Shown here one piece after another: positions 42,507-50,870 of a stretch of 64,000 nt of DNA (its first letter is position 1; each line of letters begins with the position of its first letter). The stretch is from Streptomyces sp. B93 (GTDB taxonomy: Bacteria; Actinomycetota; Actinomycetes; Streptomycetales; Streptomycetaceae): contig NZ_JAGPXL010000008.1 of the NCBI RefSeq assembly GCF_018070565.1, positions 124,001 to 188,000 of the forward strand. Reading direction: 5' to 3'. The notes under the pieces were generated by a model. The model saw nothing but the letters and a program-made list of their open reading frames with translations, ran no database searches and had not been told where the DNA came from. The position numbers and the translations under genes were made by a program.

Positions 42507-44020
42507 ACGGCGGCCTCGGTCTCCGCGGCCTTCCCGGAGGTCCTGGCGACGGCCGGTCGCAGGACCTCGTACTCCGCGAGATCGACGCGCCGCGTCGCAC
42601 GCCGGAACTCCGCCGTCGTACCCGGCCAGATGGTGGTGTTGCGCCCGCTGGCGTCCAGGTACCAGCTGGTGCAGCCGCCGGTCTTCCACACCGTGCGTTT
42701 CATCCGCTCCTGCACCCGGTGGTTCCAGGCGGTGACGGCGTCGGGGCGGGCGTCGAGGGCGACGCGCCCGCCGAGCACGTCCAACTGCCGCAGGTAGTCG
42801 GCGAGGTAGTTCAGCTGGGACTCGATCATCAGGATCATCGAGGAGTTCCCGAGGCCGGTGTTGGGCCCGATGATCGTCATCCAGTTGGGGAACCCGGCGG
42901 CGGACGCGCCGCGCAGCGCCTCCATGCCGCCCTTCCAGGTCTCGGCGAGGGTGCGGCCGTCGGCGCCGACGACCCGCTCGGCGATGGGCATGTCGGTGAC
43001 GTGGAACCCGGTGCCGAAGACGACCACGTCGGCCTCGGTCTCGGTGCCGTCGGCGGCGACGAGGACGTTCCCGCGCACCTCGCTCAGCCCGCTGGCGACG
43101 ACGTCGACATTGGGCCGCGCGAGCGCCGGGTAGTAGTCGTTGGAGAGCAGGATGCGCTTGCAGCCGATGCGGTAGTCGGGGGTGAGCTTGGCGCGCAGGG
43201 CCGGGTCCTTGATGGCGCGGGCCATGTTGCGCTTGGCCAGCTGCTCGACGAAGCCCAGCTCGCCCGGGTGCTTGGTGAAGGCCTGCACCTGCAACTCCCG
43301 GATGCCCCACAGCAGTCCGCGGCGCAGCTGGGTGGTGAAGGGCAGGTTCCGGTGCAGGGCGCGTTCGAAACCGCTGATGGGGCGGTCGACGCGGGGCATC
43401 ACCCAGGGCGGGGTGCGCTGGAAGAGGGTGAGCCGGCCGACCTCGGGCTGGATGGACGGCACGATCTGGATGGCCGAGGCGCCGGTGCCGACCATGGCGA
43501 CGCGCTTGCCACGCAGGTCGAGGCCGTGGTCCCAGCGGGCGGAGTGGAAGACCTCGCCGGGGAAGGAGTCGAGGCCGGGGATGTCCGGGACCTTGGGGTC
43601 GGACAGCGGCCCGGTCGCGGAGACGACGACGTCGGCGGTGAGCGACCCGGAGCTGGTCTCGATGGCCCACCGCAGCCGCTCGGCGTCCCAGGTCATCTTC
43701 TTGACCTCGGAGTTGAACCGCAGGTGCGGGCGGAGCCGGAAGGTGTCGGTGACGTGCTCCAGGTAGGCGCGGATGTGCCGCTGCCCGGAGAAGGTGCGGG
43801 GCCAGTCGGGGTTGGGAGCGAAGGAGAACGAGTACAGGTGCGAGGGCACGTCACAGGCGCACCCGGGGTAGCTGTTGTCCCGCCAGGTGCCGCCGACGCT
43901 GTCGGCCCGCTCCAGGACGACGAAGTCGGTGATCCCCTCGCGGCGCAGCCGCACGGCGGCCCCGAGTCCTCCGAACCCGGACCCGACGACGGCCACCCTT
44001 ACGTGCTCGTGCTCGGCCAT
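42503..44020 (-). CDS. flavin-containing monooxygenase, Baeyer-Villiger type
   Basis: A 505-residue FAD/NADPH monooxygenase. The FAD motif is GSGFGGLGAAVRL near residue 14, followed by ERADSVGGTWRDNSYPGCACDVPSHLYSFSF. The fingerprint FPGEVFHSARWDHG (about 155-168) matches the FxGxxxHxxxW(P/D) motif of type I Baeyer-Villiger enzymes. The NADPH motif is GTGASAIQIVP. Such enzymes convert ketones to esters or lactones, and the hydrolase and SDR downstream fit a ketone-degradation pathway. Divergent from a MerR regulator. The substrate is unknown. Confidence 0.92.
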   Translation of the reverse strand: MAEHEHVRVAVVGSGFGGLGAAVRLRREGITDFVVLERADSVGGTWRDNSYPGCACDVPSHLYSFSFAPNPDWPRTFSGQRHIRAYLEHVTDTFRLRPHLRFNSEVKKMTWDAERLRWAIETSSGSLTADVVVSATGPLSDPKVPDIPGLDSFPGEVFHSARWDHGLDLRGKRVAMVGTGASAIQIVPSIQPEVGRLTLFQRTPPWVMPRVDRPISGFERALHRNLPFTTQLRRGLLWGIRELQVQAFTKHPGELGFVEQLAKRNMARAIKDPALRAKLTPDYRIGCKRILLSNDYYPALARPNVDVVASGLSEVRGNVLVAADGTETEADVVVFGTGFHVTDMPIAERVVGADGRTLAETWKGGMEALRGASAAGFPNWMTIIGPNTGLGNSSMILMIESQLNYLADYLRQLDVLGGRVALDARPDAVTAWNHRVQERMKRTVWKTGGCTSWYLDASGRNTTIWPGTTAEFRRATRRVDLAEYEVLRPAVARTSGKAAETEAAV

Positions 44021-44060
44021 CCGATGCCTCCTGACCCCACTGATGCCACTGGGCAATTCC

Positions 44061-44076
44061 GCCAGTGAACACTGGC
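44061..44076. promoter_or_regulatory. inverted repeat between monooxygenase and MerR genes
   Basis: GCCAGTG-AA-CACTGGC is a perfect 7-bp inverted repeat with a 2-nt spacer. A further CACTGG at 44047-44052 pairs with CCAGTG in the same region. It lies 41 nt before the monooxygenase start in the only regulatory gap of the divergent pair, and is the best operator candidate for the adjacent MerR protein. Confidence 0.55.
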
Positions 44077-44161
44077 GCAATGGGAGCGTAAGGGAGTCGG
44101 CTACCGATGGGTAGGGGTCGGTCGCAGGAAAGTTACCGGCGGTACGACTTAGAGTCGGGGC

Positions 44162-44863
44162 GTGACAGAGGAGCGCGAGACCCGCGAGTACCGCATGGAG
44201 GAGCTGGCCCGGCTGGCCGGCATCACCGTCCGCACCCTGCGCTTCTACCGCGAACGCAAGCTGATCCCACCGCCCCGCCGCGAGGGCCGGATAGCGTGGT
44301 ACGACGACCACCACCTGGCCCGGCTGCGCACCATCGCCGCACTCCTGGAACGCGGCCACACCCTGAACGGCATCGCGGAACTGGCCGACGCCTTCGACCA
44401 CGGCCGCGGCGTCGGCGACCTCCTCGGCTACGGCCCGCCCACCGAGGAGACCCCGGTCCGCCTCACCCCCGAGGAACTCGCCGCCCGCTTCGAGGGCGAG
44501 GTCACCCCGGAGAACCTCGCCGCCGCGATGGACCTCGGCTACCTCGGCACCGACGGCGACGAGATCGTCCACATCAGCCACCGGCTGCTGGACGTGTCCT
44601 CGGCACTGGTCCGCGAGGGCATCCCCCTCGCCGAGGTCCTCAAGGCGGGCGCCCGCGTCCGCGAGCACGCCGACGCCCTCGCCGACCTCTTCGCCGAGAT
44701 GGTCCTGCGCCACGGCACCGAGCCCGACCTCCAGCGCCTGCGCCCGCTGGCCCGCAACGTGGTGGCGGCGGAGCTGTCACTGGCCCTGGACCGCAGAATG
44801 CGACGCCAGGACTCCTCGAACTCCTCGAACCCCTCGAACTCTTCGGACTCCTACAGGTCGTAG
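44162..44863 (+). CDS. MerR-family regulator
   Basis: A 233-residue regulator. The N-terminal winged helix is YRMEELARLAGITVRTLRFYRERKLIPPPRREGRIAWYDDHHLARLRTI (about residues 10-58), the canonical MerR domain. A long C-terminal domain follows (about 90-215) without metal-binding Cys, so an organic ligand is likely. The last 20 residues are Ser/Asn-rich (SSNSSNPSNSSDS). The GTG at 44162 has no clear ribosome site. It is divergent from the monooxygenase operon and its 3' end overlaps the convergent exonuclease gene by 13 nt. Confidence 0.88.
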   Translation: MTEERETREYRMEELARLAGITVRTLRFYRERKLIPPPRREGRIAWYDDHHLARLRTIAALLERGHTLNGIAELADAFDHGRGVGDLLGYGPPTEETPVRLTPEELAARFEGEVTPENLAAAMDLGYLGTDGDEIVHISHRLLDVSSALVREGIPLAEVLKAGARVREHADALADLFAEMVLRHGTEPDLQRLRPLARNVVAAELSLALDRRMRRQDSSNSSNPSNSSDSYRS

Positions 44864-45654
44864 ACCACGGTCACCGGCGCGTGGTCCGACCAGCGCTCGG
44901 CATGCGTGGCGGCCCGCTCCACGAACCCCTTGACGGCCTTGCCCGCGAGCCCGGGCGTGGCGACGTGGTAGTCGATCCGCCAGCCGGTGTCGTTGTCGAA
45001 GGCCCGCCCCCGGTACGACCACCAGGAGTACGGCCCCTCCACCTCGGGGTGCAGCGCCCGTACGACGTCGACGTACCCCCCGTCGGCCGGGTCCAGGACC
45101 CGGGACAGCCACTCGCGCTCCTCCGGCAGGAACCCGGAGTTCTTGGTGTTGCCGCGCCAGTTCCTCAGGTCGGCCCGCTGGTGGGCGATGTTCCAGTCGC
45201 CGCAGACGAGGACCTCGCGCCCGTCGGCGGCGGCGCGCTCCCGCAGCCCCTTGAGGTGGGCGAGGAACTCCCCCATGAAGCGGACCTTCTCGTCCTGCCG
45301 CTCGGTGCCGACCTCGCCGGACGGGAGGTAGAGGGAGGCGACGGTCACACCGGGCAGGTCGGCCTCGACGTACCGGCCACTGCCGTCGAACTCGGCCGAG
45401 CCGAAGCCGACCCGGACGGCGTCGGGCTCGCGGCGGCTGTAGAGGGAGACCCCGGCCCGGCCCTTCGCGGCGGCGGGGGCGTGCAGGACGTGCCAGCCCT
45501 CCGGGGCGCGGACCTGCTCGGACAGCTGCTGCGGCTCGGCGCGCACCTCTTGCAGACAGAGCACGTCGGCGGAGGTGTCGGCGAGCCACTCCACGAAGCC
45601 CTTCTTCGCGGCGGCCCGCAGCCCGTTCACGTTCACGGAGGTCACAATCAGCAC
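44851..45654 (-). CDS. xth: exodeoxyribonuclease III (AP endonuclease, ExoA/Xth type)
   Basis: A 267-residue Mg2+-dependent nuclease of the EEP fold for base-excision repair. Motifs are SVNVNGLRAA at the N-terminus, LQEVRAE (metal-binding Glu), VCGDWNIAHQRADL, the hydrophobic/base-pocket region FDNDTGWRIDYHVAT and catalytic SDHAPV at the end. The start is GTG 45654 (VLIVTSVNVNG). A TATGGT -10-like hexamer on the minus strand at 45666-45661 suggests a short or absent leader. Confidence 0.93.
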   Translation of the reverse strand: MLIVTSVNVNGLRAAAKKGFVEWLADTSADVLCLQEVRAEPQQLSEQVRAPEGWHVLHAPAAAKGRAGVSLYSRREPDAVRVGFGSAEFDGSGRYVEADLPGVTVASLYLPSGEVGTERQDEKVRFMGEFLAHLKGLRERAAADGREVLVCGDWNIAHQRADLRNWRGNTKNSGFLPEEREWLSRVLDPADGGYVDVVRALHPEVEGPYSWWSYRGRAFDNDTGWRIDYHVATPGLAGKAVKGFVERAATHAERWSDHAPVTVVYDL

Positions 45655-45675
45655 CGGGGCACCATACCCTTACCT

Positions 45676-45688
45676 TGGACAAAGTCCA
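45676..45688. promoter_or_regulatory. small dyad TGGAC-AAA-GTCCA in the divergent gap
   Basis: This 13-bp dyad lies between the divergent exonuclease and GNAT genes and overlaps the expected -35 region of the exonuclease promoter. It is short, and a specific regulator cannot be named. Confidence 0.25.
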
Positions 45689-45743
45689 GATCCGGGCCGA
45701 CCGCCCACCAACTCCCCTTCCGCATGATTGTACGATGCATCGC

Positions 45744-46220
45744 ATGAATATTCGCCGGGTCGCCTTCGACCACCCCGACGCCGTCAAGCTCAACGACGAG
45801 GTCCAGGCCGAGTACCACGAGCGCTACGGCGACGGCGGCGACGCCACCCCCCTCGACCCGTCCGACTTCACCCCGCCCAACGGCGTCTACCTCATCGCCT
45901 ACGACACCCAGGACCGCCCCGTGGCCACCGGCGGCTGGCGCAGCCAGGACAAGAACGACGAGGGCAACGAGGACGGCGACGCCGAGCTGAAGCGCATGTT
46001 CGTCGTCCGCGAGGCCCGCGGCAACGGACTCGCCCGACGCGTCCTCGCCGCCCTGGAGGACGACGCCCGCGCCGCCGGACGCACCCGCATGGTCCTGGAG
46101 ACCGGCACCCAGCAGCCGGAGGCCATCGCCCTGTACACCTCCAGCGGCTACGAGCCCTGCGCCAAGTTCGGCTACTACCGCTTCCATGACGCCAGCCGCT
46201 GCTTCGCCAAGCCCCTGTGA
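45744..46220 (+). CDS. GNAT-family N-acetyltransferase
   Basis: A 158-residue acetyltransferase. The acetyl-CoA site is LKRMFVVREARGNGLARRVLAALEDDARAAG (RGNGLA pyrophosphate loop), followed by MVLETGTQQPEAIALYTSSGYEPCAKFGYY, a common layout in small-molecule and drug-modifying GNATs. The ATG at 45744 is used. ATG 45735 is in frame too. A TACGAT hexamer (45731-45736) 7 nt before the ATG and no ribosome site suggest a leaderless mRNA. The 10-bp palindrome CGATGCATCG (45733-45742) overlaps that hexamer. The acceptor is unknown. Confidence 0.86.
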   Translation: MNIRRVAFDHPDAVKLNDEVQAEYHERYGDGGDATPLDPSDFTPPNGVYLIAYDTQDRPVATGGWRSQDKNDEGNEDGDAELKRMFVVREARGNGLARRVLAALEDDARAAGRTRMVLETGTQQPEAIALYTSSGYEPCAKFGYYRFHDASRCFAKPL

Positions 46221-46274
46221 GCGGCACCGCGATCAGCGCGGGCACCGCCGTGCCACGGCTGACCCCACAACACG

Positions 46275-46310
46275 ATGAAGCCCCAGTCGGTTTCCCGACT
46301 GGGGCTTCAT
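46275..46310. terminator. strong bidirectional terminator (16-bp stem)
   Basis: The arms 46275-46290 and 46295-46310 are exact reverse complements (stem core GAAGCCCCAGTCGG) around a TTTC loop. It lies 6 nt downstream of the tRNA 3' end on the minus strand and 54 nt after the GNAT stop on the plus strand, so it can end both transcripts. Confidence 0.9.
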
Positions 46311-46316
46311 GCTGCG

Positions 46317-46390
46317 TGGACCTGAGGGGATTTGAACCCCTGGCCCCCTCGATGCGAACGAGGTGCGCTACCGGACTGCGCCACAGGCCC
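46317..46390 (-). tRNA. tRNA-Ala, anticodon CGC
   Basis: Read on the minus strand this folds as a 74-nt cloverleaf: acceptor GGGCCTG/CAGGTCC, D stem GCGC/GCGC, anticodon stem CCTCG/CGAGG with loop TTCGCAT (anticodon CGC, codon GCG), 5-nt variable loop, T stem AGGGG/CCCCT with loop TTCAAAT, and discriminator A. The acceptor contains G3-U70, the alanine identity pair. The 3' CCA is not encoded. A strong terminator follows. Confidence 0.97.
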
Positions 46391-46462
46391 TTGCAACGAG
46401 TGAAACCTTAGCACCCCGATCCGGGTGCTTGGAAATCCGTTCCCGGCGCAGGTCCGGGGGCT

Positions 46463-47638
46463 CTACTCGTTGGCCGCGCGGGGGCGGTCGCCGTCCTCGT
46501 ACTGGTCGAAGAGGGGGGTGCGGCCACCGCGCTCGCGGGAGCGGCGGGCGGAGGCGGCGCGGCGGCGGGCGTCGTCGCGGTCCGCGTCCGGGGCGGCGGG
46601 GGCGGGTGGCTCGGGCTCCTCACGCTGGTCCGGCTCGTCCTGGCCCGCGGGACCCGAGCGGGCGGAACTCCAGGCGTCCGGTCCCGCGAGGTCCACGTCC
46701 GCCGTCGCGCGCGGCGCCACCGGCGCGGTGACATACGTCGGCAGGGGCACCGGCACCGGGTCCCAGCTGTCGCCCTGGCCGGGCCGCCGCTGCCGCTCAC
46801 GCTGCTGGTCCACCCACTCGGCGTGGTCGGTCTGCTCGACCAGTGCCCGCCGGTCGGCGGCGAGGGCGGTCAGGCCCGGGTCGGTGTCCGTCGCCGGTCC
46901 GTCCTCCTCGGGCTCGTCGGCGTCGGCGGGCGACGACACCGGACGGCGCGGGGCGCGGGCACGCTCACGCAGGTGCTGGGCGGCGGCCTCCGCGCGGCGG
47001 CGGTCCATCTGGTAGGTGAAGCGACGGCGCTCCTGGGAGCGCAGGTACGCGATGTAGGCGCTGAGCATCACGGCGGGCACGCCCGGTGCCCACAGGAACG
47101 CGAGCCCGCCGACCGCCGCGACGATCGCGCCGAGCGAGAAGGCGAGGAAGAGCATCACCGTCGTACGGCGACGGCGTGCGAGCACCTTCGAGCGCTGGGC
47201 GCGTGCTGCCGCCGCCTCCGCGCCGGGCGCGCGCCGGGGCGCCGGGGCGCGGCGCCGGGGTTGCGGGGACGGCCGGGAGGTGGCAGGGGTGGGGTCGGGG
47301 GCGGAGGGGACCGGTGTCCGGGTCCGCTCGGGTGCCTGTACCGGCGCCTGGACCGGTGCCTTAGCCGGGGGCATGGCGAAGGCCCGGACGTCCACCGAGT
47401 CGGTGACGCCGTCCGGGTCGCCTGGGCCGGGCTCCGCCTGGTCGGTGGAGCGTGCCCGCAGGTCCTTGGCGTATCGGCGCTCCATGGCCGCCCGTCCGGA
47501 CAGCAACCGGATGGCGGTGCTGAAGCGCTCCGTCGGACGGGCTTCGTTCAGCTCGTCCTGCCTACGGAGCCACATCGGCACCAAGTAGGCGGCCCAGGCC
47601 CCGACGATGACTGCGTAGATGAGGCCGCTGCTGCTCAC
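46463..47638 (-). CDS. sepX: divisome membrane protein SepX (GlpR family)
   Basis: A 391-residue actinobacterial membrane protein. An N-terminal helix (about residues 4-22, GLIYAVIVGAWAAYLVPMWLRR) opens with the conserved pattern before RRQDELNEARPTERFSTAIRLLSGR. A Pro-rich cytoplasmic linker leads to two adjacent helices near 163-205 (RTTVMLFLAFSLGAIVAAVGGLAFLWAPGVPAVMLSAYIAYL). The C-terminal 185 residues are charged and disordered. SepX is required for cross-walls and sporulation septa in S. venezuelae. Its corynebacterial relative GlpR binds the gephyrin-like Glp. The moeA/glp gene nearby supports this. Start is GTG 47638. Confidence 0.85.
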   Translation of the reverse strand: MSSSGLIYAVIVGAWAAYLVPMWLRRQDELNEARPTERFSTAIRLLSGRAAMERRYAKDLRARSTDQAEPGPGDPDGVTDSVDVRAFAMPPAKAPVQAPVQAPERTRTPVPSAPDPTPATSRPSPQPRRRAPAPRRAPGAEAAAARAQRSKVLARRRRTTVMLFLAFSLGAIVAAVGGLAFLWAPGVPAVMLSAYIAYLRSQERRRFTYQMDRRRAEAAAQHLRERARAPRRPVSSPADADEPEEDGPATDTDPGLTALAADRRALVEQTDHAEWVDQQRERQRRPGQGDSWDPVPVPLPTYVTAPVAPRATADVDLAGPDAWSSARSGPAGQDEPDQREEPEPPAPAAPDADRDDARRRAASARRSRERGGRTPLFDQYEDGDRPRAANE

Positions 47639-47760
47639 GCCTCACACGGTAGAGGGGTTCGCGTGAGGGCATCCGCCAATTGGGCCGGTGTGTCGCACGA
47701 TCCGGCTGATATTTCGAACTTTTTTTGTGACCGATGCGATCAACAGCCCGCCGGAACCGT

Positions 47761-47800
47761 GAATTCTGTGTCCTTCAGCGATCCCTGAACGACAGAATTC
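47761..47800. terminator. hairpin after the rimJ-like gene
   Basis: GAATTCTGT (47761-47769) and ACAGAATTC (47792-47800) are exact 9-bp arms, and TTCAG/CTGAA (47774-47778 and 47785-47789) extends the fold inside. It lies 6 nt after the GNAT stop on the minus strand, before sepX, so it probably ends the upstream operon. sepX would then use its own promoter in 47639-47760, a stretch with a T7 run and an unusually AT-rich core. Confidence 0.6.
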
Positions 47801-47806
47801 GAACGT

Positions 47807-48439
47807 CTATTCAATTTCCGCGTTGTGCGAGTTCCGCTTCCGCCGCCAGCGGTTCAGCAGGCCGTCGGGTACTTCCTCGGCGGTCAGCGCGAAGACCAGA
47901 TGGTCCCGCCAGGCCCCGTCGATGTGGAGATAACGGGGCCTGAGGCCCTCCTCACGGAATCCGAGTTTCTCGACCACCCGGCGGCTCGGGCCGTTCTCGG
48001 GGCGAATGCAGACCTCGATACGGTGCAGTCCCACCGTGCGGAAACAGTGGTCCACCACCAGGGCGACAGCCGTCGGCATCACCCCGCGTCCGGCCACCGA
48101 CTGGTCCACCCAGTAACCGACATGGCCCGAGCACATCGAGCCCCAGGTGATTCCCGCGACCGTCAACTGGCCGACCAGCCTGCCCTGGTACTCGATGACG
48201 AACGGCAGCATCCGGCCCGCGTTCGCCTCGGCGCGCAGGTGCCGCACCATCTGACGGTAGGTCGGCCGGTGGGTGATCGGCCCGCCGGGCGTGGGCGGCG
48301 GGATGGTCGCCTCCCAGGGGCGCAGCCAGTCGCGGTTGCGCCGGTTCACCTCGCGCCACGCCCGCTGGTCGCGCAGCTTTATCGGCCGGAGGACGACATC
48401 GCCCTCCGCCAGCTCGACGGGCCACGACGGGCTGTTCAG
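47807..48439 (-). CDS. rimJ: RimJ/RimL-type GNAT acetyltransferase, probable CTG start
   Basis: A 210-residue GNAT of the RimJ/RimL (ribosomal-protein alanine acetyltransferase) group. The first ATG or GTG in frame (48349) would delete the family-typical N-terminal strand GDVVLRPIKLRDQRAWREVN, which is encoded upstream. No ATG, GTG or TTG lies further 5' in frame. The best start is CTG 48439, which overlaps the mogA stop as CTGA and follows a G-rich stretch. The acetyl-CoA region is GHVGYWVDQSVAGRGVMPTAVALVVDHCF, followed by RIEVCIRPENGPSRRVVEKLGFREEG. The substrate is unknown. RimJ-like genes are conserved beside glp and sepX/glpR. Confidence 0.85.
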   Translation of the reverse strand: MNSPSWPVELAEGDVVLRPIKLRDQRAWREVNRRNRDWLRPWEATIPPPTPGGPITHRPTYRQMVRHLRAEANAGRMLPFVIEYQGRLVGQLTVAGITWGSMCSGHVGYWVDQSVAGRGVMPTAVALVVDHCFRTVGLHRIEVCIRPENGPSRRVVEKLGFREEGLRPRYLHIDGAWRDHLVFALTAEEVPDGLLNRWRRKRNSHNAEIE

Positions 48440-48975
48440 CTCGCACCCCCACTGCCACCGGGTCTGGGGTGGTCGCCGCCGCGCAGCTGGTCGACGGCGT
48501 GGACCAGCAGCGGCTCCAGCACGGCCAGCCCGTCGCGCACCCCGCCCGTGGAGCCCGGCAGGTTCACGATCAGCGTCCCGCCCGCCACCCCGGCCACGCC
48601 CCGCGACAGCACCGCCGTGGGCACCTTGTCCCGGCCGTACGCCCGGATCGCCTCCGCGATGCCGGGCACCTCGTGGTCGAGGACCGCGCGGGTCGCCTCC
48701 GGGGTGCGGTCGGTGGGCGAGACGCCGGTGCCGCCGGTGGTGACGATCACGTCGTACCCGGCGTCGACCCCGGCGCGCAGGGCGGCCTCGACCGGGTCGC
48801 CGTCCGGGACCACCTGCGGGCCGTCCACCGCGAAGCCGAAGCCGCGCAGGCCGTCCGCGATCAGCGGGCCGCCCTTGTCCGCGTAGACACCGGCGGCGGC
48901 CCGGTTGGAGGCCGTGACCACCAGGGCGCTGTACGGCGCGGTCAGCGCGCCGCCAACTGATGTGTCGAGGGTCAT
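48436..48975 (-). CDS. mog: molybdopterin adenylyltransferase family protein (MogA/MoaB)
   Basis: A 179-residue MogA/MoaB-fold protein that adenylylates molybdopterin before metal insertion. It has [23 protein letters not shown], the signature [20 protein letters not shown] and [24 protein letters not shown]. The ATG overlaps the moaC stop (ATGA) and the 3' end overlaps the probable rimJ start. MogA versus MoaB paralogy is not resolved. Confidence 0.92.
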   Translation of the reverse strand: MTLDTSVGGALTAPYSALVVTASNRAAAGVYADKGGPLIADGLRGFGFAVDGPQVVPDGDPVEAALRAGVDAGYDVIVTTGGTGVSPTDRTPEATRAVLDHEVPGIAEAIRAYGRDKVPTAVLSRGVAGVAGGTLIVNLPGSTGGVRDGLAVLEPLLVHAVDQLRGGDHPRPGGSGGAS

Positions 48976-49451
48976 GCCCGGCTCCAGTCGCCCGACTTGC
49001 CGCCCGTCTTCTCCTCCACCCGTACGTCCGTGATGACCGCTCCCTTGTCGACCGCCTTGACCATGTCGATCACGGTGAGCGCGGCGACCGAGACCGCGGT
49101 GAGGGCCTCCATCTCCACGCCCGTGCGGTCGGTCGTCCTCACCGTGGCGGCGATCTCCACGGCGTCGTCCGCGACCGACAAGTCCAGTTTCACACCCGAC
49201 ACCGACAACGGGTGGCACAGCGGGATCAGGTCCGGGGTGCGCTTGGCGCCCATGATCCCGGCGATCCGCGCGGTGGCCAGCGCGTCGCCCTTGGGGACGC
49301 CCTCCCCGCGCAGCAGCTCGATCACACGGGGCGAGACGAGGACGCGTCCGCTCGCGCGCGCGGTGCGGGCGGTGACGTCCTTCTCCGATACGTCGACCAT
49401 GCGGGCCGCGCCCGCCTCGTCGATGTGCGTCAGTCGGTCCTGCGTACTCAT
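48972..49451 (-). CDS. moaC: cyclic pyranopterin monophosphate synthase
   Basis: A 159-residue MoaC, the second enzyme of molybdenum cofactor synthesis, forming cyclic pyranopterin monophosphate from 3',8-cyclo-7,8-dihydro-GTP. Family segments are [30 protein letters not shown], the substrate motif [16 protein letters not shown], and [31 protein letters not shown]. The ATG at 49451 is chosen. It overlaps mog and lies 91 nt after moeA. Confidence 0.95.
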   Translation of the reverse strand: MSTQDRLTHIDEAGAARMVDVSEKDVTARTARASGRVLVSPRVIELLRGEGVPKGDALATARIAGIMGAKRTPDLIPLCHPLSVSGVKLDLSVADDAVEIAATVRTTDRTGVEMEALTAVSVAALTVIDMVKAVDKGAVITDVRVEEKTGGKSGDWSRA

Positions 49452-49542
49452 GCTCGTGTGGCGCTCCCGGTCCGGGGTGGGCCCGGTGCGGTGCGGCGCG
49501 CGGGCCTGTCGTGCGCGACACGGTACCCCCAACCGGTGGCCC

Positions 49543-50865
49543 TCAGCCGAGCAGGACCACCTCGACCTCGGTGCCGGGCTCGACGGCCGCCACGTCCTCC
49601 GGGACGACGATCAGCGCGTCCGCGTGCGCGAGGGCGGCGACCAGATGGGAGCCGGCGCCGCCGACCGGGGTGACCGCGCCGTCGGCGTACGTCCCGCGCA
49701 GGAACTGTCTGCGGCCCTTGGGCGACGACAGCGGCTTCCCGGCCGTGAGGGTCGCGCGTACGCGCGGGCGGTGGACGTCCTCCAGACCCATGAGGGTGCG
49801 GATCGCGGGGCGCACGAACAGCTCGAAGGAGACGTACGACGAGACCGGGTTGCCGGGCAGGGCCAGCAGCGGGGTGTGGTCGGGGCCGATGGACCCGAAG
49901 CCCTGCGGCTTGCCGGGCTGCATGGCCAGCTTGCGGAACTCGATGCCGCCGCCGGGCTCGTCCTCGTCACCGACGTACGACAGCGCCTCCTTGACGACGT
50001 CGTACGCGCCGACGCTGACCCCGCCGGTGGTCACCATCAGGTCGGCGCGCACCAGCTGGTCCTCGATGGTGGTGCGCAGGGTCTCGGCGTCGTCGGCGAC
50101 CGCGCCGACCCGGTAGGCGATGGCCCCGGCGTCACGGGCGGCGGCCGTGAGGGCGAAGCTGTTGGAGTCGTAGATCTGACCGGGCGCCAGCTCCCCGTCG
50201 GGCTGGACGAGTTCGCTGCCGGTGGAGAGCACCACCACGCGCGGACGGGGGCGCACCCGGACCGTGCCGCGGCCGATGGCGGCGAGCAGGGAGATCTGCG
50301 GCGGGCCGAGCACCGTCCCGGCCGCCAGGGCGCGGTCGCCCGCCTTCACGTCGCTGCCCTGGGCACGCACATGCGCGCGTGCCTCGGCCGCGCGGTACAC
50401 CTGGACCTGCCCGGTCGCGGCCTCGGGGGCGAGGCTGCGGGCCCGCATCCCGGTGACCGGGCCCTCGCCGAGCCCGCCGTCGGTCCACTCCACGGGGACG
50501 ACCGCCTCGGCGCCGGGCGGCAGCGGGGCGCCGGTCATGATGCGGGCGGCCTGGCCGGGCCCCACGTGCAGCAGCTCGGCCGCGCCCGCGGCGACGTCCC
50601 CGACGACCTCCAGGGACGCCGGGTACTCCTCGCTGGCGCCCGCGACATCCGCGACCCGGACCGCGTACCCGTCCATCGAGCTGTTGTCGAACGGCGGCAG
50701 CGAGACCGGCACCGTGATGTCGTCGACCAGGACGCAGCCCTGGGCATCGAGCAGTTGCAGCTCGATGGGGTCGAGGGGACGGACGGTGGCGAGGATGTCC
50801 TCCAGGTGTTCGTCCACCGACCACAGGTGGTCCTGGCCGGTGGCGCGGGGCGCGGCGGTGCTCAA
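49543..50865 (-). CDS. glp: MoeA-family molybdopterin molybdotransferase, probable Glp (gephyrin-like)
   Basis: A 440-residue MoeA/gephyrin-E-type protein with all four domains: the N-terminal region [68 protein letters not shown], the MogA-like core [40 protein letters not shown] and [20 protein letters not shown]. The core loop reads GVSVGAYD, with Ala where E. coli MoeA has Glu. In Corynebacterium the gene beside galU, rimJ and glpR encodes Glp, which binds the divisome receptor GlpR and FtsZ. The same neighbours occur here. It may therefore serve Moco synthesis, division or both. The start is TTG 50865, 5 nt after galU. Confidence 0.88.
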   Translation of the reverse strand: MSTAAPRATGQDHLWSVDEHLEDILATVRPLDPIELQLLDAQGCVLVDDITVPVSLPPFDNSSMDGYAVRVADVAGASEEYPASLEVVGDVAAGAAELLHVGPGQAARIMTGAPLPPGAEAVVPVEWTDGGLGEGPVTGMRARSLAPEAATGQVQVYRAAEARAHVRAQGSDVKAGDRALAAGTVLGPPQISLLAAIGRGTVRVRPRPRVVVLSTGSELVQPDGELAPGQIYDSNSFALTAAARDAGAIAYRVGAVADDAETLRTTIEDQLVRADLMVTTGGVSVGAYDVVKEALSYVGDEDEPGGGIEFRKLAMQPGKPQGFGSIGPDHTPLLALPGNPVSSYVSFELFVRPAIRTLMGLEDVHRPRVRATLTAGKPLSSPKGRRQFLRGTYADGAVTPVGGAGSHLVAALAHADALIVVPEDVAAVEPGTEVEVVLLG

Positions 50866-50870
50866 GGTGG

